Assembly (NCBI GenBank): GCA_000023405.1
Contig: CP001643.1
Coordinates: forward strand, 2,418,001-2,482,000
Source: Brachybacterium faecium DSM 4810
Lineage (GTDB): Bacteria; Actinomycetota; Actinomycetes; Actinomycetales; Dermabacteraceae
Reading direction: 5' to 3'
Length of the DNA stretch: 64,000 bases
In this document: positions 28,635 through 36,954 of the stretch, in pieces
Layout: every line of letters starts with the position of its first letter
Numbering within the stretch: position 1 is the first letter of the stretch
The notes under the pieces: generated by a model
Database searches by the model: none
What the model was told of the DNA's origin: nothing
What the model saw: only the letters and a program-made list of their open reading frames with translations
Program-made: the position numbers and the translations under genes

Positions 28635-29723
28635 GTGACCAACAGTGCGACACAGTCGTCGCCGGCGGGAGTGACCCCCGCTGACGAGACCCCCTCCAAG
28701 GGGCCCCGCCGCGTCCCCCCGAACCTGGTCTTCCTGGGTAAACGGGCCGGGACGTACCTGGTGGTGTTCCTGGTGTCCGTGGTGCTCAACTTCGTGCTCC
28801 CTCGGCTCATGCCGAACGACCCCGCCCAGTCGATGATCCGTGACATCTACGAGAAGACCGGCCAGCGTCCGTCCGAGTACCAGATGACGATCATCCACAA
28901 CATGTACGGCGATCCTGACGCCCCGATCTGGGAACAGTTCTGGAACTACCTCACCCAGCTGGCGCAGCTCGACCTGGGCCGCTCGATCATGTACTACCCG
29001 ATGGAGGTCACTGATCTCATCGTCCAGGCGCTGCCGTGGACGGTGTACCTGGGTCTGATCTCGACCCTCCTCGGCTGGATCATCGGCACCTATCTCGGCG
29101 CGCGCCTGGGCTGGCGTCCAGGCAGAGTGCTGGACTCGATCCTCACGCCGTTCGCGATGTTCTTCTCCTCGATCCCGCCGTTCTGGCTCGGGCTCCTGCT
29201 GGTCTGGTACCTGTCCTACTCCAAGGGCCTGTTCCCGGCGCAGGGAGCGGTGAACCAGCGGGTGCGGCCCGCTGACTTCACGAACCTGGACTGGGTGCTG
29301 AGCATTGCGTACCACTCGATTCTTCCGCTGTTCTGCCTGGTGGTCGTGGGGTTCACGGGATGGCTGTTCAGCATGCGCAACATGATGATCACGACCGTCA
29401 ACGAGGACTATGTGCACCTCGCGCGGGCCAAGGGGCTCTCTCCCGAGCGTGTACGCACCGCCTACGCCGCACGCAACGCGCTCCTGCCCAACATCACGGG
29501 CCTCGCGATGTCGATGGGCGGTGTGCTGATGGCCGTCGTGCTGGCCGAATCCGTCTTCATCTACCCGGGGCTCGGCGGTCTGATCGGCGCCTCGACCGCC
29601 GTGCGCGACTACCCGCTGATGCAGGCCCTGCTGCTGATCGTCATCATCCTCAGCCTCGTCTTCAACTTCATCGCCGACAGCGTCTACGTGCTGCTCGACC
29701 CGCGCACTCGAGAAGGGAGCTGA
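28635..29723 (+). CDS. Peptide-family ABC transporter permease, DppB/OppB type
   Basis: A 362-residue inner membrane permease with six predicted helices: the first at about 37-56, a large external loop of ~90 residues typical of the DppB family, then helices between about 135 and 355. The cytoplasmic EAA loop that contacts the ATPases reads ARAKGLSPERV (about 258-268). The GTG start at 28635 has an AGGAGA site 4 nt upstream. First gene of a five-gene importer operon; the substrate is discussed under the binding protein. Confidence 0.92.
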   Translation: MTNSATQSSPAGVTPADETPSKGPRRVPPNLVFLGKRAGTYLVVFLVSVVLNFVLPRLMPNDPAQSMIRDIYEKTGQRPSEYQMTIIHNMYGDPDAPIWEQFWNYLTQLAQLDLGRSIMYYPMEVTDLIVQALPWTVYLGLISTLLGWIIGTYLGARLGWRPGRVLDSILTPFAMFFSSIPPFWLGLLLVWYLSYSKGLFPAQGAVNQRVRPADFTNLDWVLSIAYHSILPLFCLVVVGFTGWLFSMRNMMITTVNEDYVHLARAKGLSPERVRTAYAARNALLPNITGLAMSMGGVLMAVVLAESVFIYPGLGGLIGASTAVRDYPLMQALLLIVIILSLVFNFIADSVYVLLDPRTREGS

Positions 29724-29724
29724 G

Positions 29725-30657
29725 ATGCTGCGACGATTCCTCAGCAATCCGAAGGTCGGCATCGGGCTGGCCATCATCGGTCTGTTCACGCTGGTCGCAC
29801 TGCTCGGCAAGCCCTTCGCGACCGAGATCCTGGGCCGCACCCCGCAGTCGATCTTCCCTCAGGCGATGGGGGTGCCGCCGAGTTGGACACATCCGCTGGG
29901 CACCACCGTCTCCGGGCAGGACGTGTTCACGTGGATGCTGTACGGCACCTACAACTCGATGTTCGTGGGGTTCGCCTCCGCGATCATCGCCTCCGCGATC
30001 TCGATCGCGATGGGCACCGCCGCCGGCTTCCTCGGTGGAGCCGTCGACCGCGTGCTCAACGGCGTCATCCTCATCTTCCAGAACCTGCCGTCGTTCCCTG
30101 TCCTGATCATCGCGGCGACGTTCTGGCGCGAGATGCCGCTGCTGGTCGTCTCGATCCTGATCGGCCTGTTCGAGTGGACCGGCGGCGCCCGCCGCATCCG
30201 TGCACAGGCGCTGAGCCTGAGGGGCCGCGACTTCACGACGGCGCTGCGCACGATCGGAGAGTCCAAGGCGCGGATCGTCTTCGTCGAGGTCATGCCCCAC
30301 CTGTTCGGCATCCTCTCCCCCATCTTCCTGACCCTCATCGCCGCGGGCGTGGGCATGCAGGCCTCGATGGCGATGCTCGGCATCGGCAATGCCGCCGAAC
30401 CCAGCTGGGGGCTCATCATCAACTACGCCTTCGGCATGAACGCCCTGTTCCGGGGCATGTGGTGGTGGTTCGTACCACCCGGCCTCTGCCTGGCGCTGCT
30501 GGGATTCGCCACCACGATGGTGAACTTCGGCCTGGACGAGATCACCAACCCGACCCTGAGCACGAAGCGGATGACCCTGATGCGGAAGTTCGTGAAGCGC
30601 ACCCGCCGCGCCCCGGCTCGGGCCACCTCGACCACTCCGACGGGAGCTGTTTCATGA
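29725..30657 (+). CDS. Peptide-family ABC transporter permease, DppC/OppC type
   Basis: A 310-residue partner permease. The first helix (about 10-32) is followed by the DppC-type PLGTTVSGQDVF segment (about 58-69), a conserved landmark, then five more helices. The coupling loop is around ALSLRGRDFTTALRTIGES (about 157-175). The C-terminal ~35 residues are basic and cytoplasmic. It begins just after the first permease stop with a GGGAGC ribosome-binding site and overlaps the next gene by ATGA. Confidence 0.92.
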   Translation: MLRRFLSNPKVGIGLAIIGLFTLVALLGKPFATEILGRTPQSIFPQAMGVPPSWTHPLGTTVSGQDVFTWMLYGTYNSMFVGFASAIIASAISIAMGTAAGFLGGAVDRVLNGVILIFQNLPSFPVLIIAATFWREMPLLVVSILIGLFEWTGGARRIRAQALSLRGRDFTTALRTIGESKARIVFVEVMPHLFGILSPIFLTLIAAGVGMQASMAMLGIGNAAEPSWGLIINYAFGMNALFRGMWWWFVPPGLCLALLGFATTMVNFGLDEITNPTLSTKRMTLMRKFVKRTRRAPARATSTTPTGAVS

Positions 30658-31856
30658 CCACCACCTCCACCGACACGATCCGGGAGAGCACGGCCGTCGT
30701 CGAGGCATCGCACATCGCGGTCGAGACGACGCAGCAGATGATCGAGCGGCTCGAGAAGTCGCCCCTGCTGCTCGAGGCGAAAGATCTCGACGTCACCTAT
30801 GTCGTCGAAGAGGGCGAGGTCCCCGCGTGCCGGGACATCGATCTCCAGCTCCGCCGCGGAGAGATCCTCGGCATCGCAGGAGAATCGGCCTCCGGCAAGT
30901 CCACGCTGCTCAACGCCCTCTCCCGCTTGCAGCGCCCGCCCGCCGTCACGAGTGCGGGATCCGTCGTCTTCCATCCCCTCGACGGCGAGCCCGTTGACCT
31001 CACGGCGCTCCCCGAGGAGCAGCTGCGCCGATACCGCTGGGACTCCCTGTCGATCGTCATGCAGTCTGCGATGGCGTCCCTGAACCCAGTGCTCCGTCTG
31101 GACACCCAGTTCATCGACGTGATCATGGAACACGACCGCACGATCACGAAGCAGCGCGCCAGAGATCGCGCCGGTGAGCTGCTGGAGATGGTCGGCATCC
31201 CGGCCGGTCGCCTGCGGTCGTTCTCCTACCAGCTCTCCGGTGGGATGCAGCAGCGTGCACTCATCGCCCTCTCGTTGGCTTCGAATCCCGAGGTCGTGTT
31301 CATGGATGAACCGACCACTGCCGTCGACGTCGTGATGCAGCGCCAGATCCTCACCCAGATCCTCCAGCTGCAGGCGACCCTCGGCTTCGCAATCGTCTTC
31401 GTGACCCACGATCTCTCCCTGCTGCTGGAGATCTCCGACCGGATCGCGATCATGTACGGAGGCCGCATCGTGGAGGTCGGGATGCCGGAGCAGCTGTACT
31501 CCGACGCGCAACACCCGTACACCCGCGGACTGCGGGCCTCCTTCCCTCCGCTCTCCGAGCCCGTCCGGAGGCTCCGTGGGATCCCGGGGACACCGCCGGA
31601 CCTCCTGAACCTCCCCACCGGATGCGCCTTCTCCCCACGATGTCCGCTCGCGGTCGATCGCTGTCGCACCGAACGGCCTGAGCTGACCGCCACCGAGACC
31701 GGAGTCGTGGCATGCCACCGCGCCGGCGAGCGGGACGACCGAGCCCCCACCGAGACCGCGACCGGCGAGGCCGGGCGCGACCAGCACGCCGCCACCGCAC
31801 GAGCGACCCCAGCGCAGGAGACCTCTCTCGCGCCGACCACGCAGGAGGACCGATGA
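30654..31856 (+). CDS. Peptide-family ABC transporter ATP-binding protein, DppD/OppD type
   Basis: A 400-residue ATPase. An N-terminal ~40-residue extension precedes the ABC domain with Walker A (GESASGKST, about 81), signature LSGGMQQR (about 193), Walker B (VVFMDEPTTAVD, about 216) and H-loop (VTHDLS). The C-terminal oligopeptide-type module has the Cys-containing GCAFSPRCPLAVDRC, which in this family can bind an iron-sulfur cluster. The ATG at 30654 overlaps the permease stop, and a long open frame further upstream is not used. About 60 loose Thr/Ala-rich residues follow at the end. Confidence 0.93.
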   Translation: MTTTSTDTIRESTAVVEASHIAVETTQQMIERLEKSPLLLEAKDLDVTYVVEEGEVPACRDIDLQLRRGEILGIAGESASGKSTLLNALSRLQRPPAVTSAGSVVFHPLDGEPVDLTALPEEQLRRYRWDSLSIVMQSAMASLNPVLRLDTQFIDVIMEHDRTITKQRARDRAGELLEMVGIPAGRLRSFSYQLSGGMQQRALIALSLASNPEVVFMDEPTTAVDVVMQRQILTQILQLQATLGFAIVFVTHDLSLLLEISDRIAIMYGGRIVEVGMPEQLYSDAQHPYTRGLRASFPPLSEPVRRLRGIPGTPPDLLNLPTGCAFSPRCPLAVDRCRTERPELTATETGVVACHRAGERDDRAPTETATGEAGRDQHAATARATPAQETSLAPTTQEDR

Positions 31857-32935
31857 GCCCTCAGAGCCCCACTCCCACCACCGGCTCACCGGTACCCACC
31901 GCGACGAAGGAATCCGGCGCGCCCGTCTTCGAGGCCCGCGATCTCTCGGTGCATTTCCGCGTGGACAGTCCCGACGGCAAAGTCACTGTGCGCGCCCTGG
32001 ACGGCATCGACTTCACCCTCCGCGAGGGCGAGATCGCCGCGCTCGTGGGAGAGTCCGGTTCCGGCAAGACCACCCTGGCACGGGTCTTCTCGCTGATCCA
32101 CGCACCGACCGCCGGTGACGTCCTGGTGAGCGGGGTACCGCTGAAGAAAGCCGCGAAGGACGAACGGCGCTACTACCGCGACGTGCAGCTCATCTTCCAG
32201 GATCCGTTCGCATCGTTGAACGCGCTGAAGAAGATCCGGCACATCGTTGAACGGCCGGTGCGGATCCACCGCATCGCCACCGGTCGCAAGGCCGTCGCGC
32301 ACAAGGTGGCCGAGCTCCTGGAGCGGGTGAACCTCACCCCTGCGTCTCGGTACATCGACCGGTACCCGACGGATCTCTCGGGCGGTCAGCGCCAGCGGGT
32401 GGCGATCGCGAAATCTCTCGCCGTGAACCCCAAGGTGCTGCTCGCTGACGAACCCACCTCGATGCTCGACGCCTCGATCCGCCTCGAGGTCCTCAACCTG
32501 CTCGCCGACCTGCGCGAGAGCGCTGACCTCGCAGTCCTCTACATCACCCACGACATCGCGAGCGCCCGCTATGTCTCGGACCGGATCCACGTCATGTACG
32601 GGGGACGCATCATCGAGTCCGGCCCGACCGAGCAGATCGTCAGCGATCCCGTGCATCCATATACGCGCTTGCTCATCGACGCCGCACCCGACCCCGCCCA
32701 TTACAAGGGATCGGGCCATTCGGCGGCGCTGACCACCTCGAATGCTCCGCCGGTGGACAACTCTGTGGAAGTGGTCGGCTGCCGCTTCGCCAACCGCTGT
32801 CCCCTGGCGCGTCCCGAATGCACGAGTGCACCGATCCCCCGCTATCGGGGTCCCGACGGCAGAGACGTGCTCTGCGTCCTAGCCGATGAGCGTCCAGATT
32901 TCACCCCCACCCACGCCGCGCCCGCGGCACGTTGA
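31853..32935 (+). CDS. Peptide-family ABC transporter ATP-binding protein, DppF/OppF type
   Basis: A 360-residue second ATPase of the heterodimer. Walker A GESGSGKTT (about 67), Q-loop FQDPFASLN, signature LSGGQRQR (about 177), Walker B VLLADEPTSMLD (about 197), H-loop ITHDIA. The C-terminal module carries CRFANRCPLARPEC. The start overlaps the previous stop by ATGA. The binding-protein gene follows after 13 nt. Confidence 0.93.
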   Translation: MSPQSPTPTTGSPVPTATKESGAPVFEARDLSVHFRVDSPDGKVTVRALDGIDFTLREGEIAALVGESGSGKTTLARVFSLIHAPTAGDVLVSGVPLKKAAKDERRYYRDVQLIFQDPFASLNALKKIRHIVERPVRIHRIATGRKAVAHKVAELLERVNLTPASRYIDRYPTDLSGGQRQRVAIAKSLAVNPKVLLADEPTSMLDASIRLEVLNLLADLRESADLAVLYITHDIASARYVSDRIHVMYGGRIIESGPTEQIVSDPVHPYTRLLIDAAPDPAHYKGSGHSAALTTSNAPPVDNSVEVVGCRFANRCPLARPECTSAPIPRYRGPDGRDVLCVLADERPDFTPTHAAPAAR

Positions 32936-32948
32936 GAAGGAACGATCA

Positions 32949-34667
32949 ATGATGATCCCACCGAAGATGACCCGTCGCAGTGTGCTCGGCGCGCTCGGCA
33001 TCGGAACCCTCACCGCGACCGCCGCCGCCTGCTCGAGCGGCGCCGGCGGCGTCGGCGGCGCTGGGGGCGACGGGGAGGGCGGGCTGTTCGTCGTCGGCAC
33101 CGACGTGACCGCGACCAACCAGTTCGCCAAGAACTTCAACCGCTACGGCGGCGGCGACACCGCTCCCGGCCTCGATCTCGTCTACGAGCCGCTGTTCCGA
33201 CTGTCATCGAAGGACGGCGGCCAGCTTCTGCCGATGCTGGCGGAGTCGGCAGATCACTCCGAGGACGGCATGGAGGTCACGTACCACCTGCGCAAGGACG
33301 TGAAGTGGTCCGACGGAGAGCCCTTCACCTCCCGCGACGTCCTGTTCACGCTCGGCTCCATCTACGGCACCCCGAACCCGGAACCCGCCGAAGACGAATT
33401 CGTGTGGCTCGCCGCTCCGATCGAGACACCCGACGACTACACGGTGACCGTGAAGTACAACGAGGATCAGCGGCAGCAGGAGGTGAACCTCGCCCTCTAC
33501 TACCCGATCGTGCCCGCACACATCTACCAGGACGGCGACGAGCTCGAGTTCCCGCAGGACATCATGGACAACCCCATCGGCACGGGACCCGCGGAGCTGG
33601 CATCCTTCGACACTCAGCTGGTCACGTACACCATGCGAGACGACTACTGGGGAGGGACCTCGGCGGTCGGCGAGGTGCAGTTCGTCCCGTCCGGGCAGGC
33701 CGGAAACATCGAGACCCAGATCACCCAGGGGGACGTCGATTTCGCGGAGGGCGGTGCGCCCGGTGTGGTCTCCGGCTTCGTGAGCATGGCCGAGACCAAC
33801 AACTACGTGTGGATCGCCGACGGCGCCTCCGAGGGCATCGTCTTCCAGACCGCACGGCCCGAATCGCCCATGACCGACCCGAACGTCCGCAAGGCCTTCC
33901 GCGCCGCGATCGACTACACCGCCGTGATGGAGGCCTCCGGAATCGGGTACACGCTCCCGAACGTCGCCGGAGTCGATCCCGTCATGAACGAGACGCTCCA
34001 GCAGCCGGAGTTCGACGAGCCCCTGGCACTCGACGTCGACGCCGCCAAGGCCGCTCTCGAGGAATCCGACTGGTCGGTCAACGCGGCCGGGAACCTCGAG
34101 AAGGACGGCCAGGAGCACCCCCTGAGCCTGCAGATCCAGAACGACAACGCGACGTTCATGGTGACCATGCCGATCGTGGTCTCCAACTGGGCCGAGAATC
34201 TCGGGGTGACCGTCGCCTTCGACCCGAAGCCGAAGGACGTCATGGACACGATCCTCGCCTCCTCCGACTTCGATCTCGTCGCCACCGGCCTGGGATACCC
34301 CGGATCACCGTGGTCGAACTACACCATGTACGACCAGAAGATCGAGCCCATCGGTGAGGATTCGACGAACGGCAACTGGGGCCGCTGGGACTGGGGCGAC
34401 GAGGCTGCGGAGAAGATGGAGATCCTCGTCTCCACTCTCAATACGCCCGAGACTCAGGACAGGATCGCCGAGGGTGTCCAGGGCGTTCAGCAGGCCTTCC
34501 TGGAGCAGGCACCGCATGCGCCCGTCCAGGGCGGAGGCACGGGCGTCATGTACTCGGAGATCAACTGGACCGGTTTCCCGGATCCGGCGGACGTCGACTA
34601 CTTCCCCCGAGTGACCGGCATGGGCAATATGACCCAGATGCTCATGGCGATCACGCCCGCTGGCTGA
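32949..34667 (+). CDS. Extracellular solute-binding lipoprotein, peptide/oligosaccharide family 5
   Basis: A 572-residue substrate-binding lipoprotein. The N-terminus has twin arginines (TRRSVLGALG) and a lipobox ending in TAAACSS, so it is probably exported (perhaps by Tat) and lipid-anchored. The mature part has the SBP_bac_5 layout, with LVYEPLFRLSSKDG near the start, LRKDVKWSDGEPFTSRDV (about 115-132) and a long two-lobe body. The family binds peptides, nickel or, in some bacteria, oligosaccharides. Placed opposite three endoglycosidase/hexosaminidase genes, it may bind a glycan or glycopeptide; that is inference. The ATG at 32949 follows a GAAGGAA site; the open frame before it belongs to the end of the ATPase gene. 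Confidence 0.9.
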   Translation: MMIPPKMTRRSVLGALGIGTLTATAAACSSGAGGVGGAGGDGEGGLFVVGTDVTATNQFAKNFNRYGGGDTAPGLDLVYEPLFRLSSKDGGQLLPMLAESADHSEDGMEVTYHLRKDVKWSDGEPFTSRDVLFTLGSIYGTPNPEPAEDEFVWLAAPIETPDDYTVTVKYNEDQRQQEVNLALYYPIVPAHIYQDGDELEFPQDIMDNPIGTGPAELASFDTQLVTYTMRDDYWGGTSAVGEVQFVPSGQAGNIETQITQGDVDFAEGGAPGVVSGFVSMAETNNYVWIADGASEGIVFQTARPESPMTDPNVRKAFRAAIDYTAVMEASGIGYTLPNVAGVDPVMNETLQQPEFDEPLALDVDAAKAALEESDWSVNAAGNLEKDGQEHPLSLQIQNDNATFMVTMPIVVSNWAENLGVTVAFDPKPKDVMDTILASSDFDLVATGLGYPGSPWSNYTMYDQKIEPIGEDSTNGNWGRWDWGDEAAEKMEILVSTLNTPETQDRIAEGVQGVQQAFLEQAPHAPVQGGGTGVMYSEINWTGFPDPADVDYFPRVTGMGNMTQMLMAITPAG

Positions 34668-34710
34668 GGCTCGCCACAGGCGCCGGCGGCCACGCCAGGG
34701 CGTCAACGGC

Positions 34711-34747
34711 GACGGGGCCGGCCCTTCGGAGGAGGACCGGCCCCGTC
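34711..34747. terminator. Convergent terminator between binding protein and GH18 genes
   Basis: GACGGGGCCGG and CCGGCCCCGTC form an 11-bp stem, placed between two converging genes, so it probably serves both. No U-tract. Confidence 0.7.
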
Positions 34748-34774
34748 GGCTGCCGTCAGTGGCGTCGCAGAGGC

Positions 34775-35626
34775 TCAGCCTCGGGCGGCGCGCAGGCGCT
34801 CACCGATCTTGCGGGTCCACGAATACTCGACTGCGGTGATCTCGTCGTCGAGGAAATCAACCCCGTCGCGGTCGATCGCGTACGAGAACACGCCGGCCTT
34901 GGTCGCGCCCTCCGGCTGCCACTCGGCGTAGGCGACCGCCCGCGACTCTTCGAAGGGCTCCGAGGTGTCGTCCCAGCGGTTGAGGTCGAACTCCTCGTAG
35001 AACGAGAAGCCGATGAGGTATCGCTCAGCAGGGAGCAACGGCGCGAACGTCTCCCAGGTGGCCTGCAACGAGTCGAGGCTCCGGCCGTAGGACTGGACGA
35101 GCACGTAGTCGTACAGATCCGCAGTGGCGCTGAAGACCGGCTCATCACCCCCGAGATTGGTGTCGTAGATGAGCAGCGAGTCATCGCCGGACTCCTTGCC
35201 GACCAGGCGGGAGAGTTCGTGGAAGACGGCTGCCGCGCGTTCCGCAGCAGCCGGCTCGAGCCGGTTCTCCATGTCGATGTCCAGTCCGTCGAGCCCGTGA
35301 GCATGCACGAGGTCGCTGACCAGCTTCTCGGCGAGCGCACGGTGTCCGCTCGGGGTGTCCGGAAAGGAGGGGTCCAGAAGAGCACCGATGTCGGTGGTCC
35401 GCACGACGGCGGTGCCTTGCTCATGGAGCTTCGGCACGTACTCGTCGCGCAGAGTCCTCCAGAACGGATTCTCGGGCGGCGTGAAATCAGGGAAGACGAA
35501 AGCGACGTCGACCTCTGCAGGAATATCTCCGAAGCAGTTCGGCTTCGTAGGGTCCGCAACCCGGTCGTGCCAGGTGCGGAAGTAGGCCATCTGCAGGCCT
35601 GTGCGGGGGAATGGGCTGGGGACCAC
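34775..35626 (-). CDS. GH18 endo-beta-N-acetylglucosaminidase-like protein without signal peptide
   Basis: A 283-residue GH18 TIM barrel. The catalytic motif DxxDxDxE is intact as DGLDIDME (D113, D116, D118, E120). The opening MAYFRTWHDRV and the segment FVFPDFTPPENPFW resemble the EndoS/EndoF-type endoglycosidases that cut the GlcNAc-GlcNAc core of N-glycans, rather than chitinases. I choose GTG 35626 because GAGGAG lies 5 nt before it; a frame open to 35755 lacks a ribosome-binding site. No signal peptide is present with either start, so the enzyme is probably cytoplasmic. It is read towards the ABC operon from its own promoter. Confidence 0.85.
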   Translation of the reverse strand: MVPSPFPRTGLQMAYFRTWHDRVADPTKPNCFGDIPAEVDVAFVFPDFTPPENPFWRTLRDEYVPKLHEQGTAVVRTTDIGALLDPSFPDTPSGHRALAEKLVSDLVHAHGLDGLDIDMENRLEPAAAERAAAVFHELSRLVGKESGDDSLLIYDTNLGGDEPVFSATADLYDYVLVQSYGRSLDSLQATWETFAPLLPAERYLIGFSFYEEFDLNRWDDTSEPFEESRAVAYAEWQPEGATKAGVFSYAIDRDGVDFLDDEITAVEYSWTRKIGERLRAARG

Positions 35627-35641
35627 GGCGTCTCCTCGGGC

Positions 35642-35653
35642 TTTAACGGTTGA
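35642..35653 (-). promoter_or_regulatory. TAACGGTT-type motif before the GH18 gene
   Basis: The plus-strand sequence TTTAACGGTTGA here resembles GTAACGGTTAAG upstream of the importer operon (28536-28547). A shared regulator is possible, but two copies of an 8-9 bp match are weak evidence. Confidence 0.3.
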
Positions 35654-35742
35654 GTGCCCATCGTTCCATGCCTGGCTCACCGAGGGAAGCATTCCGGAGG
35701 CTCGGAGGTCGCCCGCCCCCTCCTCCCCCTCACCCGTCGAAA

Positions 35743-35748
35743 AGCGTA
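35743..35748 (-). promoter_or_regulatory. Possible -10 box for the GH18 gene
   Basis: Minus-strand TACGCT, predicted start near 35736, leader about 110 nt. No clear -35. Confidence 0.35.
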
Positions 35749-35806
35749 GAATCACACGTCAGCACAGCGGCCCCTGCTGCGCCATCAGCCGAGGACCCCC
35801 TGGCAC

Positions 35807-35850
35807 GGCCGACGGGCCCTCCCATGAGCGCATCGGAGGGCCCGTCGGCC
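35807..35850 (-). terminator. Terminator of the Endo H-type gene
   Basis: A perfect 16-bp stem (GGCCGACGGGCCCTCC and its complement) with a 12-nt loop, 43 nt past the stop. It insulates the GH18 gene downstream from read-through. No U-tract. Confidence 0.85.
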
Positions 35851-35892
35851 TGTGCGGGCGGAGTGTCCTGAGGAGGCCGCGGCCTCCTGCGG

Positions 35893-36807
35893 TCAGCCGA
35901 AGCGGGCCGGGCTGTCGTAGAGCGGCTCGGTGAAGGCGGTGACCAGCTCGGTCTGATCGCCCTCCTGCAGCTGATACGTCAGGAACACCCCGTAGCCGCC
36001 CTCGACGGTGCGCTCCGCGAAGTCGCGGACGAGCTCGGGATCGGTGTCGCTCTCCGGTCCGAGATCGACCGCGGCGGCACCGTATTGGGATCGGGGCAGC
36101 CCGGGGACGTCGAAGTCCTCGAACTGGCCGTAGTACGGGTTCCAGGCGTAGTCGAGGAGATCGCCGACCCTGGTGCCCTCGTGCTCCTGGTTCTCGGCGG
36201 AGGGTCCGATCACGTAGAAGGTGATCAGGCGGTTCGGGAGGCGCTTGCGCAGCGACTGGACGAAGGAGACGAACGAGAACTCGTTCGGCTGGCCGGTCCC
36301 GTTCGCTCCGTACTCCACCCACTCGTCGTCGAGGTCCACGCCGTCGAGGCCGTAGCGGCGGATCGTCGTGGAGACCTCCTGCGCGAACCGGTCGGCGGCC
36401 TTCCGGGTCGGGAAGTTCGCGAAGCCCGCGCCCTGGTGGTTCCCGAGGATCGAGAGCGTGACCTTGATGCCCATCCTCTGCAGGGGCCGGATCGTGGTCT
36501 CGGCGTTGTCCAGCACGTGCTGGAGGTCCTCGTTGAAGTGCAGGTACGCCTTCTCGCCGTCGTAGTTGATGTTCGCGGCGAAGATCACCGCGATGTCGAA
36601 CGCGGGGCTGCCGTCCTCGAGCGTGTACTGCCCGGGGTTCAGCATCGAGTTGTCGTTCACCTCGATGTACGCGACCGAGGTGACGTCCCTGCCGGGACGG
36701 CGGACGGGATCGGCGTGCGCGGCGCCGGACACCGCGGTGGCGCCGACGCCTCCGAGCGCGAGGCCGCCGGCTCCTGCGAGCAGCGTTCTACGGTTGATGG
36801 TCGCCAA
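35893..36807 (-). CDS. Secreted Endo H-type endo-beta-N-acetylglucosaminidase (GH18)
   Basis: A 304-residue enzyme closely resembling Streptomyces Endo H, which cuts the chitobiose core of high-mannose and hybrid N-glycans. Catalytic motif DGVDLDDE (D155, D158, D160, E162), with Endo H-like neighbours AYLHFNEDLQHVLDNAETT, LGNHQGAGFANFP, YAWNPYYG and GYGVFLTY. I choose the TTG at 36807: it has GGAGGAG 6 nt upstream and gives a compact Tat signal peptide (NRRTLLAGAGGLALGG, cleavage near AHA-DP, about residue 32). The ATG at 36840 would put 11 extra residues ahead of it with no ribosome-binding site. The enzyme is therefore predicted to be exported folded. It has its own regulated promoter. Confidence 0.93.
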   Translation of the reverse strand: MATINRRTLLAGAGGLALGGVGATAVSGAAHADPVRRPGRDVTSVAYIEVNDNSMLNPGQYTLEDGSPAFDIAVIFAANINYDGEKAYLHFNEDLQHVLDNAETTIRPLQRMGIKVTLSILGNHQGAGFANFPTRKAADRFAQEVSTTIRRYGLDGVDLDDEWVEYGANGTGQPNEFSFVSFVQSLRKRLPNRLITFYVIGPSAENQEHEGTRVGDLLDYAWNPYYGQFEDFDVPGLPRSQYGAAAVDLGPESDTDPELVRDFAERTVEGGYGVFLTYQLQEGDQTELVTAFTEPLYDSPARFG

Positions 36808-36875
36808 TGGGATCTCCTCCGGAACGGGGGTGTGGGTCATCGCCCGTGGGCGCGGTGCGTCATCGCACAGATGTG

Positions 36876-36904
36876 ACCGTAGATACTTAAGCGCGTAAGT
36901 GCAA
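36876..36904 (-). promoter_or_regulatory. Endo H gene promoter with operator between -35 and -10
   Basis: Minus-strand TTGCAC (36899-36904), exactly 17 nt, TACGGT (36876-36881). The spacer region is almost filled by a near-perfect 16-bp palindrome, ACTTAAGCGCGTAAGT (36885-36900, one mismatch in eight pairs), a textbook place for a repressor. Confidence 0.75.
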
Positions 36905-36954
36905 GCGCGGATCCTGCCGGGACACCGCTGCGAAGGGTGTCCGGGAGGGAGGGC

